Assembly: GCF_019042215.1 (NCBI RefSeq)
Contig: NZ_JAHQCS010000184.1
Location: 36,099-100,098 of the forward strand
Direction of reading: 5' to 3'
Length of the DNA stretch: 64,000 nucleotides
Source of the DNA: Evansella tamaricis
GTDB lineage: Bacteria; Bacillota; Bacilli; Bacillales; Salisediminibacteriaceae
Shown piece after piece: positions 35,317 to 43,438 of this stretch; positions within the stretch are counted from its first letter, which is position 1; each line of letters begins with the position of its first letter. The position numbers were made by a program, and so were the translations under genes. The notes beneath the pieces were generated by a model. That model did not search any database. It was not told the DNA's origin and saw only the letters and a list, made by a program, of their open reading frames with translations.

Positions 35317-35937
35317 ATGAAAGGAAAGCAATTAACTACTATTATCATTTTCCTAGCAGCCATTGCCATTGGTATTTATGTTATTTATGATGACCATGTA
35401 GCACAAAGGGGAAATGATTCACAACTGGAGCAGTATCTTGAGAACGAAGGAATAGAAACATTGCCTTCGTCAGAACAATCCATTGAAGTTGGAGTAAAAG
35501 CAATTGATTTTACACTACCACTATATTCCGAAGAAGGCCAGATGGGGTTATCTCAGTTTGAGGGGGAATTTCTTATGGTAAATATGTGGGCATCCTGGTG
35601 TCCCCCATGCCGAGACGAGATGCCACATTTCCTGAAATTTCATGAGGAATTCGAAGAAGAGAACGTTCAGTTGCTTGGAATAAATATGACTACAGTGGAT
35701 ACAAATGAAACGGCAATTTCACGATTCATTGAAGATTTTAATATTCCATATCCAGTTTTAATGGATGTAAATGGTGATGTATATAATAATTATCAAGTAA
35801 TGTACATTCCGATAACTTATATTATTGATCCAGATGGAAATGTGGCCAATATTATACGAGGATATGTAAATTATGAAATATTAGTGGATCATTATGAAAC
35901 AGCAGTGGAAAGGTATAAAACTAGTTATCAGCAATAA
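35317..35937 (+). CDS. Membrane-anchored thiol-disulfide oxidoreductase (TlpA/ResA type)
   Basis: A 206-residue thioredoxin-fold protein held to the membrane by one N-terminal helix (about residues 5-24), with the domain outside. VKAIDFTLPLYSEEG is the typical lead-in and MWASWCPPCRDEMPHFLKF has the CPPC redox pair. YIPITYIIDPDGN gives the cis-proline turn. Such proteins reduce apocytochrome c or other exported thiols, as ResA does; no cytochrome genes are near, so the client is unknown. The start is the ATG at 35317 behind GGGGGATT. A strong terminator and repeat locus 4 follow. Confidence 0.9.
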   Translation: MKGKQLTTIIIFLAAIAIGIYVIYDDHVAQRGNDSQLEQYLENEGIETLPSSEQSIEVGVKAIDFTLPLYSEEGQMGLSQFEGEFLMVNMWASWCPPCRDEMPHFLKFHEEFEEENVQLLGINMTTVDTNETAISRFIEDFNIPYPVLMDVNGDVYNNYQVMYIPITYIIDPDGNVANIIRGYVNYEILVDHYETAVERYKTSYQQ

Positions 35938-35958
35938 AATAAAAGTCCCTATTATGGG

Positions 35959-35997
35959 AAGGGATTCATTATGAAAACATAATGAATCCCTTTTTTT
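35959..35997 (+). terminator. Terminator after the TlpA/ResA-like gene
   Basis: AAGGGATTCATTATG, AAAA, CATAATGAATCCCTTTTTTT form a 15-bp perfect stem with a T-run, 22 bp past the stop. Confidence 0.92.
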
Positions 35998-36002
35998 AAA
36001 AG

Positions 36003-36637
36003 CTCACAGGAAGTGGCGTTTTGTCCGATCGACGGATAAACAACAGAGTGACGCTTGTAGAGGAAGAGGCACTGCCCTACGCTCGTGACCATAGGCACTT
36101 GCGCTTTTCTTGAAAGGTAAGAGTTTATTATTTTTGCACCTTCGGGCAAGTTGTCTAGCTCCAGCGCCTACTCGCATGGGAACTGCAAAAGTGGTGCTTT
36201 TCCACTTTTACAGTCCCACTAAGCAATGAGCGTAGCCGTCGCAATCTTTAAAAAGCTTGATAGGAGTGGTTTTCTCCTATCAGGCGAGCGATGAGCGCAG
36301 CCATTGCCATACAAATAAAAGGAACTGAAAAAGTGGTTTTAAACTTTTTCAGTTGCTTCTTAATTACTGCGGGGCACTTCGGAAGTGACAACCGAAGTCA
36401 AAGAGCGGACTTCTAGTTGTCATTCCTCCACTGCCCTACGCTCGTGACCATAGGCGCTTGCGCTTTTCTTGAAAGGTAAGAGTTTATTATTTTTGCACCT
36501 TCGGGCAAGTTGTCTAGCTCCAGCGCCTACTCGCTGCGGGGCACTTCGGAAGTGACAACCGAAGTCAAAGGGCGGACTTCTGTTGTCATTCTTGCACTGC
36601 CCTACGCTCGTGTTCTTAGGCGCTTGCGCTTTTCTAT
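36003..36637 (+). repeat. Repeat locus 4: mosaic of variant head, interrupted unit and full unit
   Basis: It reads: partial variant-head unit (36003-36111), linker, and a 128-bp unit cut after CCTACTCGC (36175) that resumes at TGCGGGGCACTTCGG (36368). After a second linker comes a full unit (36510-36637). The 192-bp insert holds three hairpins: GGGAACTGCAAAAGTGG type, TGATAGGAG/CTCCTATCA, and AACTGAAAAAGT/ACTTTTTCAGTT. The array ends one base before the stop codon of the convergent aldo/keto reductase gene. It fills the 701 bp between genes. Confidence 0.9.
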
Positions 36638-36638
36638 T

Positions 36639-37550
36639 TTAACGATGTTGTTCGTAGTATGTGGTCTTTGTATCAGTTCTCAGTTTTTCAGTTATTTCAC
36701 TTTTCAGAGGTGGAAGAGATGCAGCAGTCAGGTTATCCATGAGTTGGTCCATAGTACTCGCACCTGGAATAGCGGTTGCTACAGTAGGATGGTCAATTAC
36801 ATACCGTAAAGCCAGTTGTTGTAATGATAGGTTTTCCCGTTTGGCAAGGAGGTTCAGTTTCCCAATAGTATCCTCTAATTCTTGCTTGGAGTAAGTAAGG
36901 TACCCATCAGGAGATAATTTTCTCTCAAACCCATCTGTTAGTAGTCCTTTTGCAACAGGTCCCCTCGCAATTACAGAAACATTATGTTCTTTTATAAGTG
37001 AAAGCCATTCCTCCGGACGGCGGTCAAAGAGACTATACTGCATCATGATACTGACGATACTTGATTTTTCTAAAAACGTTTTTATTACATTTGGACGGAT
37101 GGATGAAATACCATAATATCGGACAGTCCCCTCCTGTACCAGTTCTTCAAACGCTTCAATAGTTTCCTCGATGGGATCTTCCATTGTTCCACCGTGAAGC
37201 TGATAAAGATCAAGATAGTCTGTATTCAGCCGTTTTAGGGAAGCCTTTAGAGCTCTTTTTATATATTTTTTTGATGGATTCCAACGCCAACCGTCTATTC
37301 CTTCCCCCCATTCATTTCCCCCTTTTGAAGCTAAGATTATGGAATTCCGGTGCTTATGTAATGCTTTACCAATAGCCTCTTCATTCATCCCTTGCTGATA
37401 TAAGTCTGCCGTATCAAAGAAATTGATTCCCCCGTCGATTGCCTGATGAAGTATTTTTTCAGTTTCTGATGGGTCTTTGGTTAAGGACATACACCCAAAA
37501 CCTATTTCCGACACAAAAAGATCTGAGTTTCCTAATTGGTTTTTCTTCAT
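36639..37550 (-). CDS. yqkF: Aldo/keto reductase, YqkF type
   Basis: A 303-residue NADPH-dependent aldehyde/ketone reductase with the (beta/alpha)8 fold. It has GFGCMSLTKDP, NFFDTADLYQQGMNEEAIG with catalytic Asp and Tyr, ILASKGG with the Lys, and YLDLYQLHGGTMEDPIEET with the His. AIPGASTMDQLMDNL near the end binds the cofactor phosphate. The natural substrate is not known. The position next to nudF fits B. subtilis yqkF. GAGGTGG precedes the ATG. Transcription probably ends in repeat locus 4, since no other terminator follows. Confidence 0.9.
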   Translation of the reverse strand: MKKNQLGNSDLFVSEIGFGCMSLTKDPSETEKILHQAIDGGINFFDTADLYQQGMNEEAIGKALHKHRNSIILASKGGNEWGEGIDGWRWNPSKKYIKRALKASLKRLNTDYLDLYQLHGGTMEDPIEETIEAFEELVQEGTVRYYGISSIRPNVIKTFLEKSSIVSIMMQYSLFDRRPEEWLSLIKEHNVSVIARGPVAKGLLTDGFERKLSPDGYLTYSKQELEDTIGKLNLLAKRENLSLQQLALRYVIDHPTVATAIPGASTMDQLMDNLTAASLPPLKSEITEKLRTDTKTTYYEQHR

Positions 37551-37663
37551 TTAACCACCTCGTTTTCGTGTGTAGTTTGATAGTAACAAGCTTTTAACAT
37601 AAGAACAAGAATGTTATTAAATTTAAAACCTCAGAATACATTGGAAAGATGGGAGGGGTTTGG

Positions 37664-38779
37664 ATGATCACCGAGGAGAGAGTGGAAGTAATGGAAATTA
37701 TCGATAAAACGGAAGAAGTCATTCGAATAAAAACTAAAGGTGGCCATGGAAGGGCAATTTTGTACAGAAGACTTTCTCCTGACACGGAAGTGGGAGATAC
37801 AGTTATTGTAAATACTACAGCGGGAAGGCTAAACCTTGGAACAGGTGGATGGGATATTGTAAGAACGGTTATAAATAAACAGTCAAGAAATCAGACACAA
37901 GTTAAGGTGAATGATGGACATATTATGAAAGCTAGGTATTTAAGTGAACAACACAGTGTTTTGGCAGTGGAAGCTCCAGAAAGTAAGCACCATGAATCCT
38001 TTCAGAAAAAACTGAAATTAAACAATAGATTAATTTTTTTAGGGGAATTACACAGCATGTTACCTGTCGTGTGGTTTTTGTTTCAACGATTGAGTGGAGA
38101 TACTCCTCAGCCTCTAGCAGTAGTGGTAAGTGATGAAGCATCGTTGCCATTGATGATGAGCAGACACATGGAATATCTCCATCAACAGCCAGATTTTCAC
38201 TCTATTACAGCAGGCCAGGCATTTGGAGGTAAAGGAGAATCAATCAATGTGGTAACAGGTTTACAACATTTCGTTAATCAATGTCATCCTGATACACCGA
38301 TTCTAATAACATTAGGTCCAGGTGTAGTCGGTTCCAATACACAATATGGGTTCAGTGGCTTGTCTCAGGCTAGTTGGGCAAATTATATTGGAGCACTTGG
38401 GGGTATTCCCATTTGGATTCCCAGGCTGTCATCGTTTGAAAGCAGGACACGGCATCAAGGAATAAGTCACCATACATTAACACCATTAAAGGAGTTTACC
38501 TTCGTCCCTAGTATATTACCTTTACCTGAAGGTGAATATAGTAATCGGTGGATTACTCCTCAAATAGATACTTTAAAAGGGTATTCTCATATTTCCGTAA
38601 AGAGATTGGATGAGTCCGTCCTCCTTCCACTGATGGAAGATGTTCAATCCTTATCCCCATTTCCATTGAAAACAATGGGAAGGACAATAGATAAAGATCC
38701 TTTGTACTTTTTAGGTATTGCCGCTGCAGTATGTTGTTTTTTAAAAACGGTATCTGACCATTCTTCTACAGTGTCATAA
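37664..38779 (+). CDS. DUF3866 family protein
   Basis: A 371-residue protein recognised as DUF3866; no biochemical role is known. Visible stretches are GHGRAILYRRLSPDTEVGDTV in an N-terminal beta domain, LGELHSMLPVVWFLF, VVVSDEASLPLMMS and ITLGPGVVGSNTQYGFSG, which recall a nucleotide- or phosphate-binding loop. The end FLGIAAAVCCFLKTV is hydrophobic. It has no signal peptide and is probably cytoplasmic. The start is the ATG at 37664 behind GGGAGGGG. Its last 136 bp overlap the antisense mciZ-like gene. Confidence 0.8.
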   Translation: MITEERVEVMEIIDKTEEVIRIKTKGGHGRAILYRRLSPDTEVGDTVIVNTTAGRLNLGTGGWDIVRTVINKQSRNQTQVKVNDGHIMKARYLSEQHSVLAVEAPESKHHESFQKKLKLNNRLIFLGELHSMLPVVWFLFQRLSGDTPQPLAVVVSDEASLPLMMSRHMEYLHQQPDFHSITAGQAFGGKGESINVVTGLQHFVNQCHPDTPILITLGPGVVGSNTQYGFSGLSQASWANYIGALGGIPIWIPRLSSFESRTRHQGISHHTLTPLKEFTFVPSILPLPEGEYSNRWITPQIDTLKGYSHISVKRLDESVLLPLMEDVQSLSPFPLKTMGRTIDKDPLYFLGIAAAVCCFLKTVSDHSSTVS

Positions 38780-38865
38780 TTCTTTCTTTGTTGTTTAAGG
38801 TATTCCCTAATTTCCCATGCTTTTCCAGCTAGTATGATTCCCTTTTTTCGGTGATAGATGAGCAT
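38644..38865 (-). CDS. mciZ: MciZ-like inhibitor of FtsZ, long form
   Basis: MciZ is a mother-cell peptide that caps FtsZ filaments during sporulation. The first 36 residues, MLIYHRKKGIILAGKAWEIR onward, align with B. subtilis MciZ (KGVVLVGKAWEIRAKLKEYG), and EEWSD corresponds to KDWIS. The B. subtilis peptide ends at 40 residues; here the frame runs to 73, adding a basic tail that lies antisense to the last codons of the DUF3866 gene. AAAGGGGAAAA precedes the ATG at 38865. A gene of this kind sits near nudF in B. subtilis too. It should be expressed late, by a mother-cell sigma factor, but no convincing promoter was found. Confidence 0.75.
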   Translation of the reverse strand: MLIYHRKKGIILAGKAWEIREYLKQQRKNYDTVEEWSDTVFKKQHTAAAIPKKYKGSLSIVLPIVFNGNGDKD

Positions 38866-38945
38866 ATTTATTTTCCCCTTTTTCTTTGATATGCTAAAGG
38901 ATATGTAAAAGATATAAAGGACAGAACAGAATAGGATGATGATAA

Positions 38946-39497
38946 ATGGATTCATTTACAGAAAAAACAATAAAAAAAGAAATTATATTTGAAGGGAAAA
39001 TTATTGACTTAGCGGTACATGATGTAAAATTACCTAATGGAAAAGAAAGTAAGCGGGAAATTGTTACCCACCCTGGAGCAGTGGCAATCATTGCAATGGA
39101 TGAAGAAGAAAACATAGTTCTGGTTGATCAATATCGTAAACCCCTTGAAAAGACGATTGCAGAAATACCAGCAGGTAAGTTGGAACAGGGAGAAGACCCA
39201 TTAGAGTGTGCAAAAAGAGAATTAGAAGAAGAAACAGGTTTAGTAGCAGCGACTTGGACCGCTCTAGGTTCCTTTTACACTAGTCCCGGATTTGCTGATG
39301 AACTGATTTACCTTTTTCTTGCAGAAGACTTATCTGGAGGCAATGTGAATTTAGATGAAGATGAATTTGTGGAAAGTTATAAGGTCACTGTGGAAGACGC
39401 AGTGAAATTGATTGAATCACAAAAAATTCATGATGCAAAAACGGTATATGCAATACAATATCTTCAGTTACGTAAATTACAGAAAAAGTTAGGATGA
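38946..39497 (+). CDS. nudF: ADP-ribose pyrophosphatase NudF (Nudix hydrolase)
   Basis: A 183-residue cytoplasmic enzyme that splits ADP-ribose into AMP and ribose 5-phosphate. The Nudix box runs from about residue 79 (GKLEQGEDPLECAKRELEEE, then TGL), with all the conserved G, E and REUxEE residues. The lead-in IVLVDQYRKPLEKTIAEIPAG and the later FYTSPGFADELIYLFLAEDL are typical of the ADP-ribose branch. Its stop overlaps the start of the endonuclease Q gene by 4 bp, so the two are coupled. Confidence 0.93.
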   Translation: MDSFTEKTIKKEIIFEGKIIDLAVHDVKLPNGKESKREIVTHPGAVAIIAMDEEENIVLVDQYRKPLEKTIAEIPAGKLEQGEDPLECAKRELEEETGLVAATWTALGSFYTSPGFADELIYLFLAEDLSGGNVNLDEDEFVESYKVTVEDAVKLIESQKIHDAKTVYAIQYLQLRKLQKKLG

Positions 39498-40702
39498 AAC
39501 ACGTGTCATCAGCTTTATTAAAGCCATATTACATGGATTTACATATTCATATTGGGCGAACTAAGACAGGACGTCCAGTAAAAATAACAGCATCGAATCA
39601 GTTAACGTTAACAAGTATTCTAGAAGAATCCCTATTTCGAAAAGGCTTGGATGTTATTGGAGTAATTGATGCCCAATCTCCAGAAGTTTTAGGGGAAGTG
39701 ATCGAATTAATAGACACTGGCTATGCATCGGAGATTCCCGAAGGTGGAGTTAGATATAGAGAAAAAATAACGTTACTCCTAGGGAGTGAACTAGAGATTT
39801 ACGATGAAAATTCTTACGGACCTGTCCATGTCCTTTGTTTCCTGCCAACTATAGAGCAAATGAAAGTATTTTCTGATTGGTGTAAGGAACGCATGAAGAA
39901 TATTCATCTCAGTTCCCAACGAATCTATGTTAATGGAAAGGAACTTCAGAAAAAAATACGTTCCTTAGACGGTTTGTTTATCCCTGCCCATATTTTTACC
40001 CCGTTTAAAAGTTTATATGGAAAAGGTGTAAAGGTTTCATTAGAGGAGATATTAGATCCACAATTAATTGACGGGGTAGAATTGGGATTAAGTTCTGATA
40101 CTTTAATGGCTAAGGAATTAATGGAATTAAACCAATTCACATTCCTCACAAATTCTGATGCCCATTCCACAGGTAAAATTGCAAGGGAACATCAAATAGT
40201 ACATATGGAAGTCCCAACCTTTCGAGAAATTGCTAAAGCCCTTAAAGCAAAGGGTGGACGGAGTATCAGTAAAAACATTGGATTAGATCCCCGGTTAGGA
40301 AAATACTATCTTTCCATCTGTAAAGTATGCGGGATTCCGTGCGAAAATGGAAAGTGCCCAATAGGGCATAAAGGGATTATTCGGGGAGTGTCAGAAAGGA
40401 TTGTGGAATTGGTTAGACTTCAAAAGGAAGAATGGATGAAAAAGGGACTGGAAATAGTAGAACGGGACAGACCTGCCTACATCCATCAAGTTCCCCTCGA
40501 GTTTATTCCTGGTTGTGGTCCGAAAACACGCCAAAAATTATTGGATAATTTTCAAACAGAGATGAAAGTCATTCATGAAATACCGTTTAATACTTTAAAA
40601 CAAGTGATACCAGAGAAAATTGCAGAGTATATTATCAGAGGAAGAAACGGAAGACTAACTATTCACGAAGGTGGAGCAGGTCATTACGGAAAAATAAAAT
40701 AA
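39494..40702 (+). CDS. Endonuclease Q family protein (YqxK)
   Basis: Endonuclease Q nicks DNA 5' of deaminated bases such as hypoxanthine and uracil. The 402-residue product opens with a PHP domain, YMDLHIHIGR (HxH metal site), then LGSELEIYDE, IPAHIFTPFKSLYG and TNSDAHST. A four-cysteine zinc knuckle, CKVCGIPCENGKCP, follows, and a helix-hairpin-helix (FIPGCGPKTRQKLLDNF) closes it. This is the full EndoQ domain order. It overlaps nudF (ATGA); both deal with damaged or toxic nucleotides. The protein is shorter than some archaeal forms but complete. Confidence 0.88.
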   Translation: MKHVSSALLKPYYMDLHIHIGRTKTGRPVKITASNQLTLTSILEESLFRKGLDVIGVIDAQSPEVLGEVIELIDTGYASEIPEGGVRYREKITLLLGSELEIYDENSYGPVHVLCFLPTIEQMKVFSDWCKERMKNIHLSSQRIYVNGKELQKKIRSLDGLFIPAHIFTPFKSLYGKGVKVSLEEILDPQLIDGVELGLSSDTLMAKELMELNQFTFLTNSDAHSTGKIAREHQIVHMEVPTFREIAKALKAKGGRSISKNIGLDPRLGKYYLSICKVCGIPCENGKCPIGHKGIIRGVSERIVELVRLQKEEWMKKGLEIVERDRPAYIHQVPLEFIPGCGPKTRQKLLDNFQTEMKVIHEIPFNTLKQVIPEKIAEYIIRGRNGRLTIHEGGAGHYGKIK

Positions 40703-40733
40703 GGAAATCTATGAACTCTGTCATAGTTTTCCT
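40702..40733 (+). terminator. Hairpin after the endonuclease Q gene
   Basis: AGGAAATCTATGA and TCATAGTTTTCCT pair around a 6-nt loop beginning at the stop codon. The T-run is poor, so termination may be partial before spoIIM. Confidence 0.5.
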
Positions 40734-40791
40734 CATAGTTTCATAGGCTTTGATAGAAGGAGAATCATTTATGAAATGAGGCGAATTATCA

Positions 40792-41433
40792 ATGAAGCGT
40801 ATGGGCTATGTAAAAAGGTCAATTATCGATCATTTGGACGAGCATCTTCCAATCTATATATTTTCGATTGTTCTCTTATCTATGGGAGTTATATTTGGAG
40901 CTATAATTGTAAATAGTTTGAGCTTTTCTCAGAAAAATGATCTATACGCCTATCTATCTCTCTTTTTTGGACAAGTGGAAGATGGAGAGTTTGCTTCTTC
41001 GTCCGCTATGTTTACCCAAAGTTTTGCCCATTACAGTAAATTAATTGGACTAATGTGGTTTTTAGGTTTGTCTGTAATCGGCTTACCAATCATCTTTGTC
41101 CTTCTTTTTATAAAAGGACTCGTTATTGGTTTTACTGTGGGCTTTTTAGTTAGTCAAATGGGGATGGATGGATTTGTTCTATCCTTTGCGTCAATTTTTC
41201 CGCAAAATGTATTACTTATTCCGATTTTTATTATTGTTACTACTGTAGCCACATCTTTTTCGATGAAAATATGGAGGCAGGTAACAAGACGGGGGCATGA
41301 ACCAATTTTTCAATATTTCTTGTCCTATTCCCTTTTTCTCTTATTTATTGGGGCATTTATTGCTGTTGTAGCGGCTTACGAGGCTTATGTATCCCCAACA
41401 ATTATGAAAACAGTACTTCAATTAATTAGCTAA
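40792..41433 (+). CDS. spoIIM: Stage II sporulation protein M
   Basis: SpoIIM is part of the mother-cell SpoIID-SpoIIM-SpoIIP machine that thins peptidoglycan for engulfment. The 213-residue product has about five membrane helices (first at residues 20-42). The segment FGAIIVNSLSFSQKNDLYAYLSLFFGQVEDG and the later LPIIFVLLFIKGLVIGFTVGFLVSQMG are typical. It sits just before fur, yqzK and xerD, the same neighbourhood as in B. subtilis. The ribosome site is modest (ATGAGGCGA). It is normally transcribed by sigma-E, but no clear promoter was identified. Confidence 0.92.
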   Translation: MKRMGYVKRSIIDHLDEHLPIYIFSIVLLSMGVIFGAIIVNSLSFSQKNDLYAYLSLFFGQVEDGEFASSSAMFTQSFAHYSKLIGLMWFLGLSVIGLPIIFVLLFIKGLVIGFTVGFLVSQMGMDGFVLSFASIFPQNVLLIPIFIIVTTVATSFSMKIWRQVTRRGHEPIFQYFLSYSLFLLFIGAFIAVVAAYEAYVSPTIMKTVLQLIS

Positions 41434-41443
41434 GTAATTCTTA

Positions 41444-41458
41444 TTATAATAATTATTA
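41444..41458 (+). promoter_or_regulatory. PerR-box candidate upstream of fur
   Basis: TTATAATAATTATTA matches the PerR box TTATAATNATTATAA at 14 of 15 positions. B. subtilis fur is a PerR target. The site is about 80 bp upstream of the best fur promoter (-35 TTGACA 41500-41505, -10 TATAAT 41524-41529), farther than a usual repressor site, and the stretch is AT-rich. Confidence 0.4.
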
Positions 41459-41558
41459 TTTAACAATTAATATAATCTTTAGTTTGTAACGATTCTTGTT
41501 TGACACGTAATTTTCTCAAAGAGTATAATGTCAGTAGATGGCTTTTTGGGGGGATATC

Positions 41559-42017
41559 ATGGAACAGAGAATCGAGAGAATAAAGAAACAATTACATTCT
41601 CAAAGTTATAAACTGACGCCACAAAGGGAAGCAACAGTTCGTGTCCTATTAGAAAATGAAGAAGATCATTTAAGTGCTGAAGATGTATATATGCTTGTGA
41701 AAGAAAAGTCTCCTGAGATTGGTTTAGCCACTGTCTATCGAACATTAGAATTGTTAACAGAATTAAAAGTGGTTGATAAAATTAATTTTGGTGATGGAGT
41801 GTCCCGATATGACCTTCGGAAAGAGGGAGCAGCACATTTCCATCATCATCTAGTATGTATTGAATGTGGTTCAGTTGATGAAATTCAAGAGGATTTATTG
41901 GAAGATGTGGAAAAAGTGGTGGAAAGGGACTGGAACTTTCTTATCAAGGACCACAGATTAACGTTTCATGGAATTTGTCATCGGTGCCACGATCAAGTTT
42001 CCGATTCCACAAATTAA
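41559..42017 (+). CDS. fur: Ferric uptake regulator Fur
   Basis: A 152-residue iron-responsive repressor. The N-terminal winged helix carries KLTPQREATVRVLLENEEDH and the recognition helix PEIGLATVYRTLELL. The metal sites are AHFHHHLVCIECGSVDEI (His cluster plus the CxxC structural zinc) and GICHRCHDQ (second CxxC). HFHHHLVCIECGSVDE follows the Fur pattern rather than PerR, and the position between spoIIM and xerD is that of B. subtilis fur. The start is the ATG at 41559 behind GGGGGGAT. A terminator follows. Confidence 0.93.
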   Translation: MEQRIERIKKQLHSQSYKLTPQREATVRVLLENEEDHLSAEDVYMLVKEKSPEIGLATVYRTLELLTELKVVDKINFGDGVSRYDLRKEGAAHFHHHLVCIECGSVDEIQEDLLEDVEKVVERDWNFLIKDHRLTFHGICHRCHDQVSDSTN

Positions 42018-42038
42018 ATTTAATATACAACACTCAAG

Positions 42039-42060
42039 AAAGTAGCAGAGGTGCTGCTTT
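42039..42060 (+). terminator. Terminator after fur
   Basis: AAAGTAGCA and TGCTGCTTT pair (one G-U) around a 4-nt loop, followed by TTTTCTTT. Confidence 0.8.
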
Positions 42061-42179
42061 TTTCTTTGCCTGAAATATATCTCTAAACTTTTCTTTTATT
42101 TTTCTTAGTTATGGGTATAGAACTTGTCCTGTCCGTCATATAACGTACTATAACCAGGATAGATGAAAGGAAGTTTGTG

Positions 42180-42407
42180 ATGAATGGTATAAAGACCTTC
42201 TTTGAAGCGTTATGGGTATTTTTATTATTCATGGGGTGCACTCTCATTTTTTATTGTGGTATTCTATGGGTAAGTGAGGAGTATAACCAGTATCATCGCT
42301 ATGATGAACCGAAGGGCAGATCAGTCAAAGTATTTCAACTGAATGATGCGGAATTTGCTAATCTACCAGTTTGGCGTTTACATTTGTTTTTAAATCATGG
42401 AGAATAA
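42180..42407 (+). CDS. yqzK: Small membrane protein of the YqzK type (DUF4227)
   Basis: A 75-residue protein with a single membrane helix (about residues 8-32, FFEALWVFLLFMGCTLIFYCG) and a soluble tail holding YDEPKGRSVKVF. It sits between fur and xerD, where B. subtilis has yqzK. The role is unknown. AAGGAAG stands before the ATG at 42180, and a GTG one codon upstream is possible. Only 27 bp separate its stop from the proposed xerD start, so it likely shares a transcript with it. Confidence 0.78.
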   Translation: MNGIKTFFEALWVFLLFMGCTLIFYCGILWVSEEYNQYHRYDEPKGRSVKVFQLNDAEFANLPVWRLHLFLNHGE

Positions 42408-42434
42408 GCCTCATAAGTAAAGGTGGGGATGAGA

Positions 42435-43328
42435 TTGGATCTGAAAATAAAACCTTTTATTCATTATTTGATGGAAGAAAAGAGAGTATCTCAAAATACG
42501 GTAGAAGCATATAAACGTGATTTAACAAAGTATCTTTTCTATATGAAAGAAGTGGAAGGAATTAATAATATTAAGGAAATTACCCGATTAAAAGTTTTAC
42601 ACTACTTTCATTACCTAAAAAAAGAAGGGAAAGCAGGTTCCACATTGGCAAGGAATTATTCGGCCCTAAAATCCTACCATCAATTTTTATTGAGGGAATC
42701 CTACCATCATGAAGATCCTACTGTACATATGGAAAGGCCAAAAGACGAGCGAAGGTTGCCAAGTATCCTGACACTTAGTGAAGTGGAGGCTCTTCTGGAG
42801 GCTACAGTAAAAAAACCTCATCTGGATAGCAGGAATAAAGCGATGCTTGAATTATTATACGCCACAGGTATTCGAGTGAGTGAACTATGTAACTTAAATA
42901 TAGATGACCTCCATCTCCATATGGGATACATTCGCTGCCTTGGAAATGGAAAAAGAGAGCGGAATATTCCAGTTGGTGAAATCGCTTCAAATGCACTTCG
43001 AAAATACCTCCGGGAAGGTAGACCTGTATTGATGAAAAAGGGAAAACAGCACCAAATCCTATTTGTTAATCATCATGGAAATCAAATGTCCAGACAGGGC
43101 TTTTGGAAAGTCATCAAACAATTAGCAAAGGAAGCGGATATTAAAACAGAGCTTACACCTCATACATTAAGACATTCATTCGCCAGTCACTTACTGGAAA
43201 ATGGGGCAGATATAAGAGCGGTTCAGGAAATGCTTGGACATGCAGATATCTCGACCACACAAATATATACACATGTTACTAAAACACGAATGAAGGATGA
43301 GTATTCCAAGTATCACCCACGTGCATAA
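42435..43328 (+). CDS. xerD: Site-specific tyrosine recombinase XerD
   Basis: XerD works with XerC/CodV at dif to resolve chromosome dimers. The 297-residue product has the core-binding domain and then the catalytic set: ATGIRVSEL (first Arg), a Lys in CLGNGKRERNIPV, HTLRHSFASHLL (His-x-x-Arg), LGHADISTTQIYTH (His and nucleophile Tyr). I choose the TTG at 42435 because AGGTGG lies 8 nt upstream and MDLKIKPFIHYLMEEK then matches the length of B. subtilis XerD. The ATG at 42429 and GTG at 42423 are too near the ribosome site. Confidence 0.92.
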   Translation: MDLKIKPFIHYLMEEKRVSQNTVEAYKRDLTKYLFYMKEVEGINNIKEITRLKVLHYFHYLKKEGKAGSTLARNYSALKSYHQFLLRESYHHEDPTVHMERPKDERRLPSILTLSEVEALLEATVKKPHLDSRNKAMLELLYATGIRVSELCNLNIDDLHLHMGYIRCLGNGKRERNIPVGEIASNALRKYLREGRPVLMKKGKQHQILFVNHHGNQMSRQGFWKVIKQLAKEADIKTELTPHTLRHSFASHLLENGADIRAVQEMLGHADISTTQIYTHVTKTRMKDEYSKYHPRA

Positions 43329-43347
43329 TGTAACATGTGTGTTTTTT
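43318..43347 (+). terminator. Weak terminator between xerD and deoB
   Basis: CACGTG and CATGTG (one G-U) around a 10-nt loop, followed by TGTTTTTTT. Confidence 0.5.
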
Positions 43348-43438
43348 TGGTAAGATAAGATGACTAAACATTTTACTTGCGTTTTTATAATACATAGGTA
43401 ACTTTGGATTTAAATAACAGGCAGGAGGTAAATGGAAA

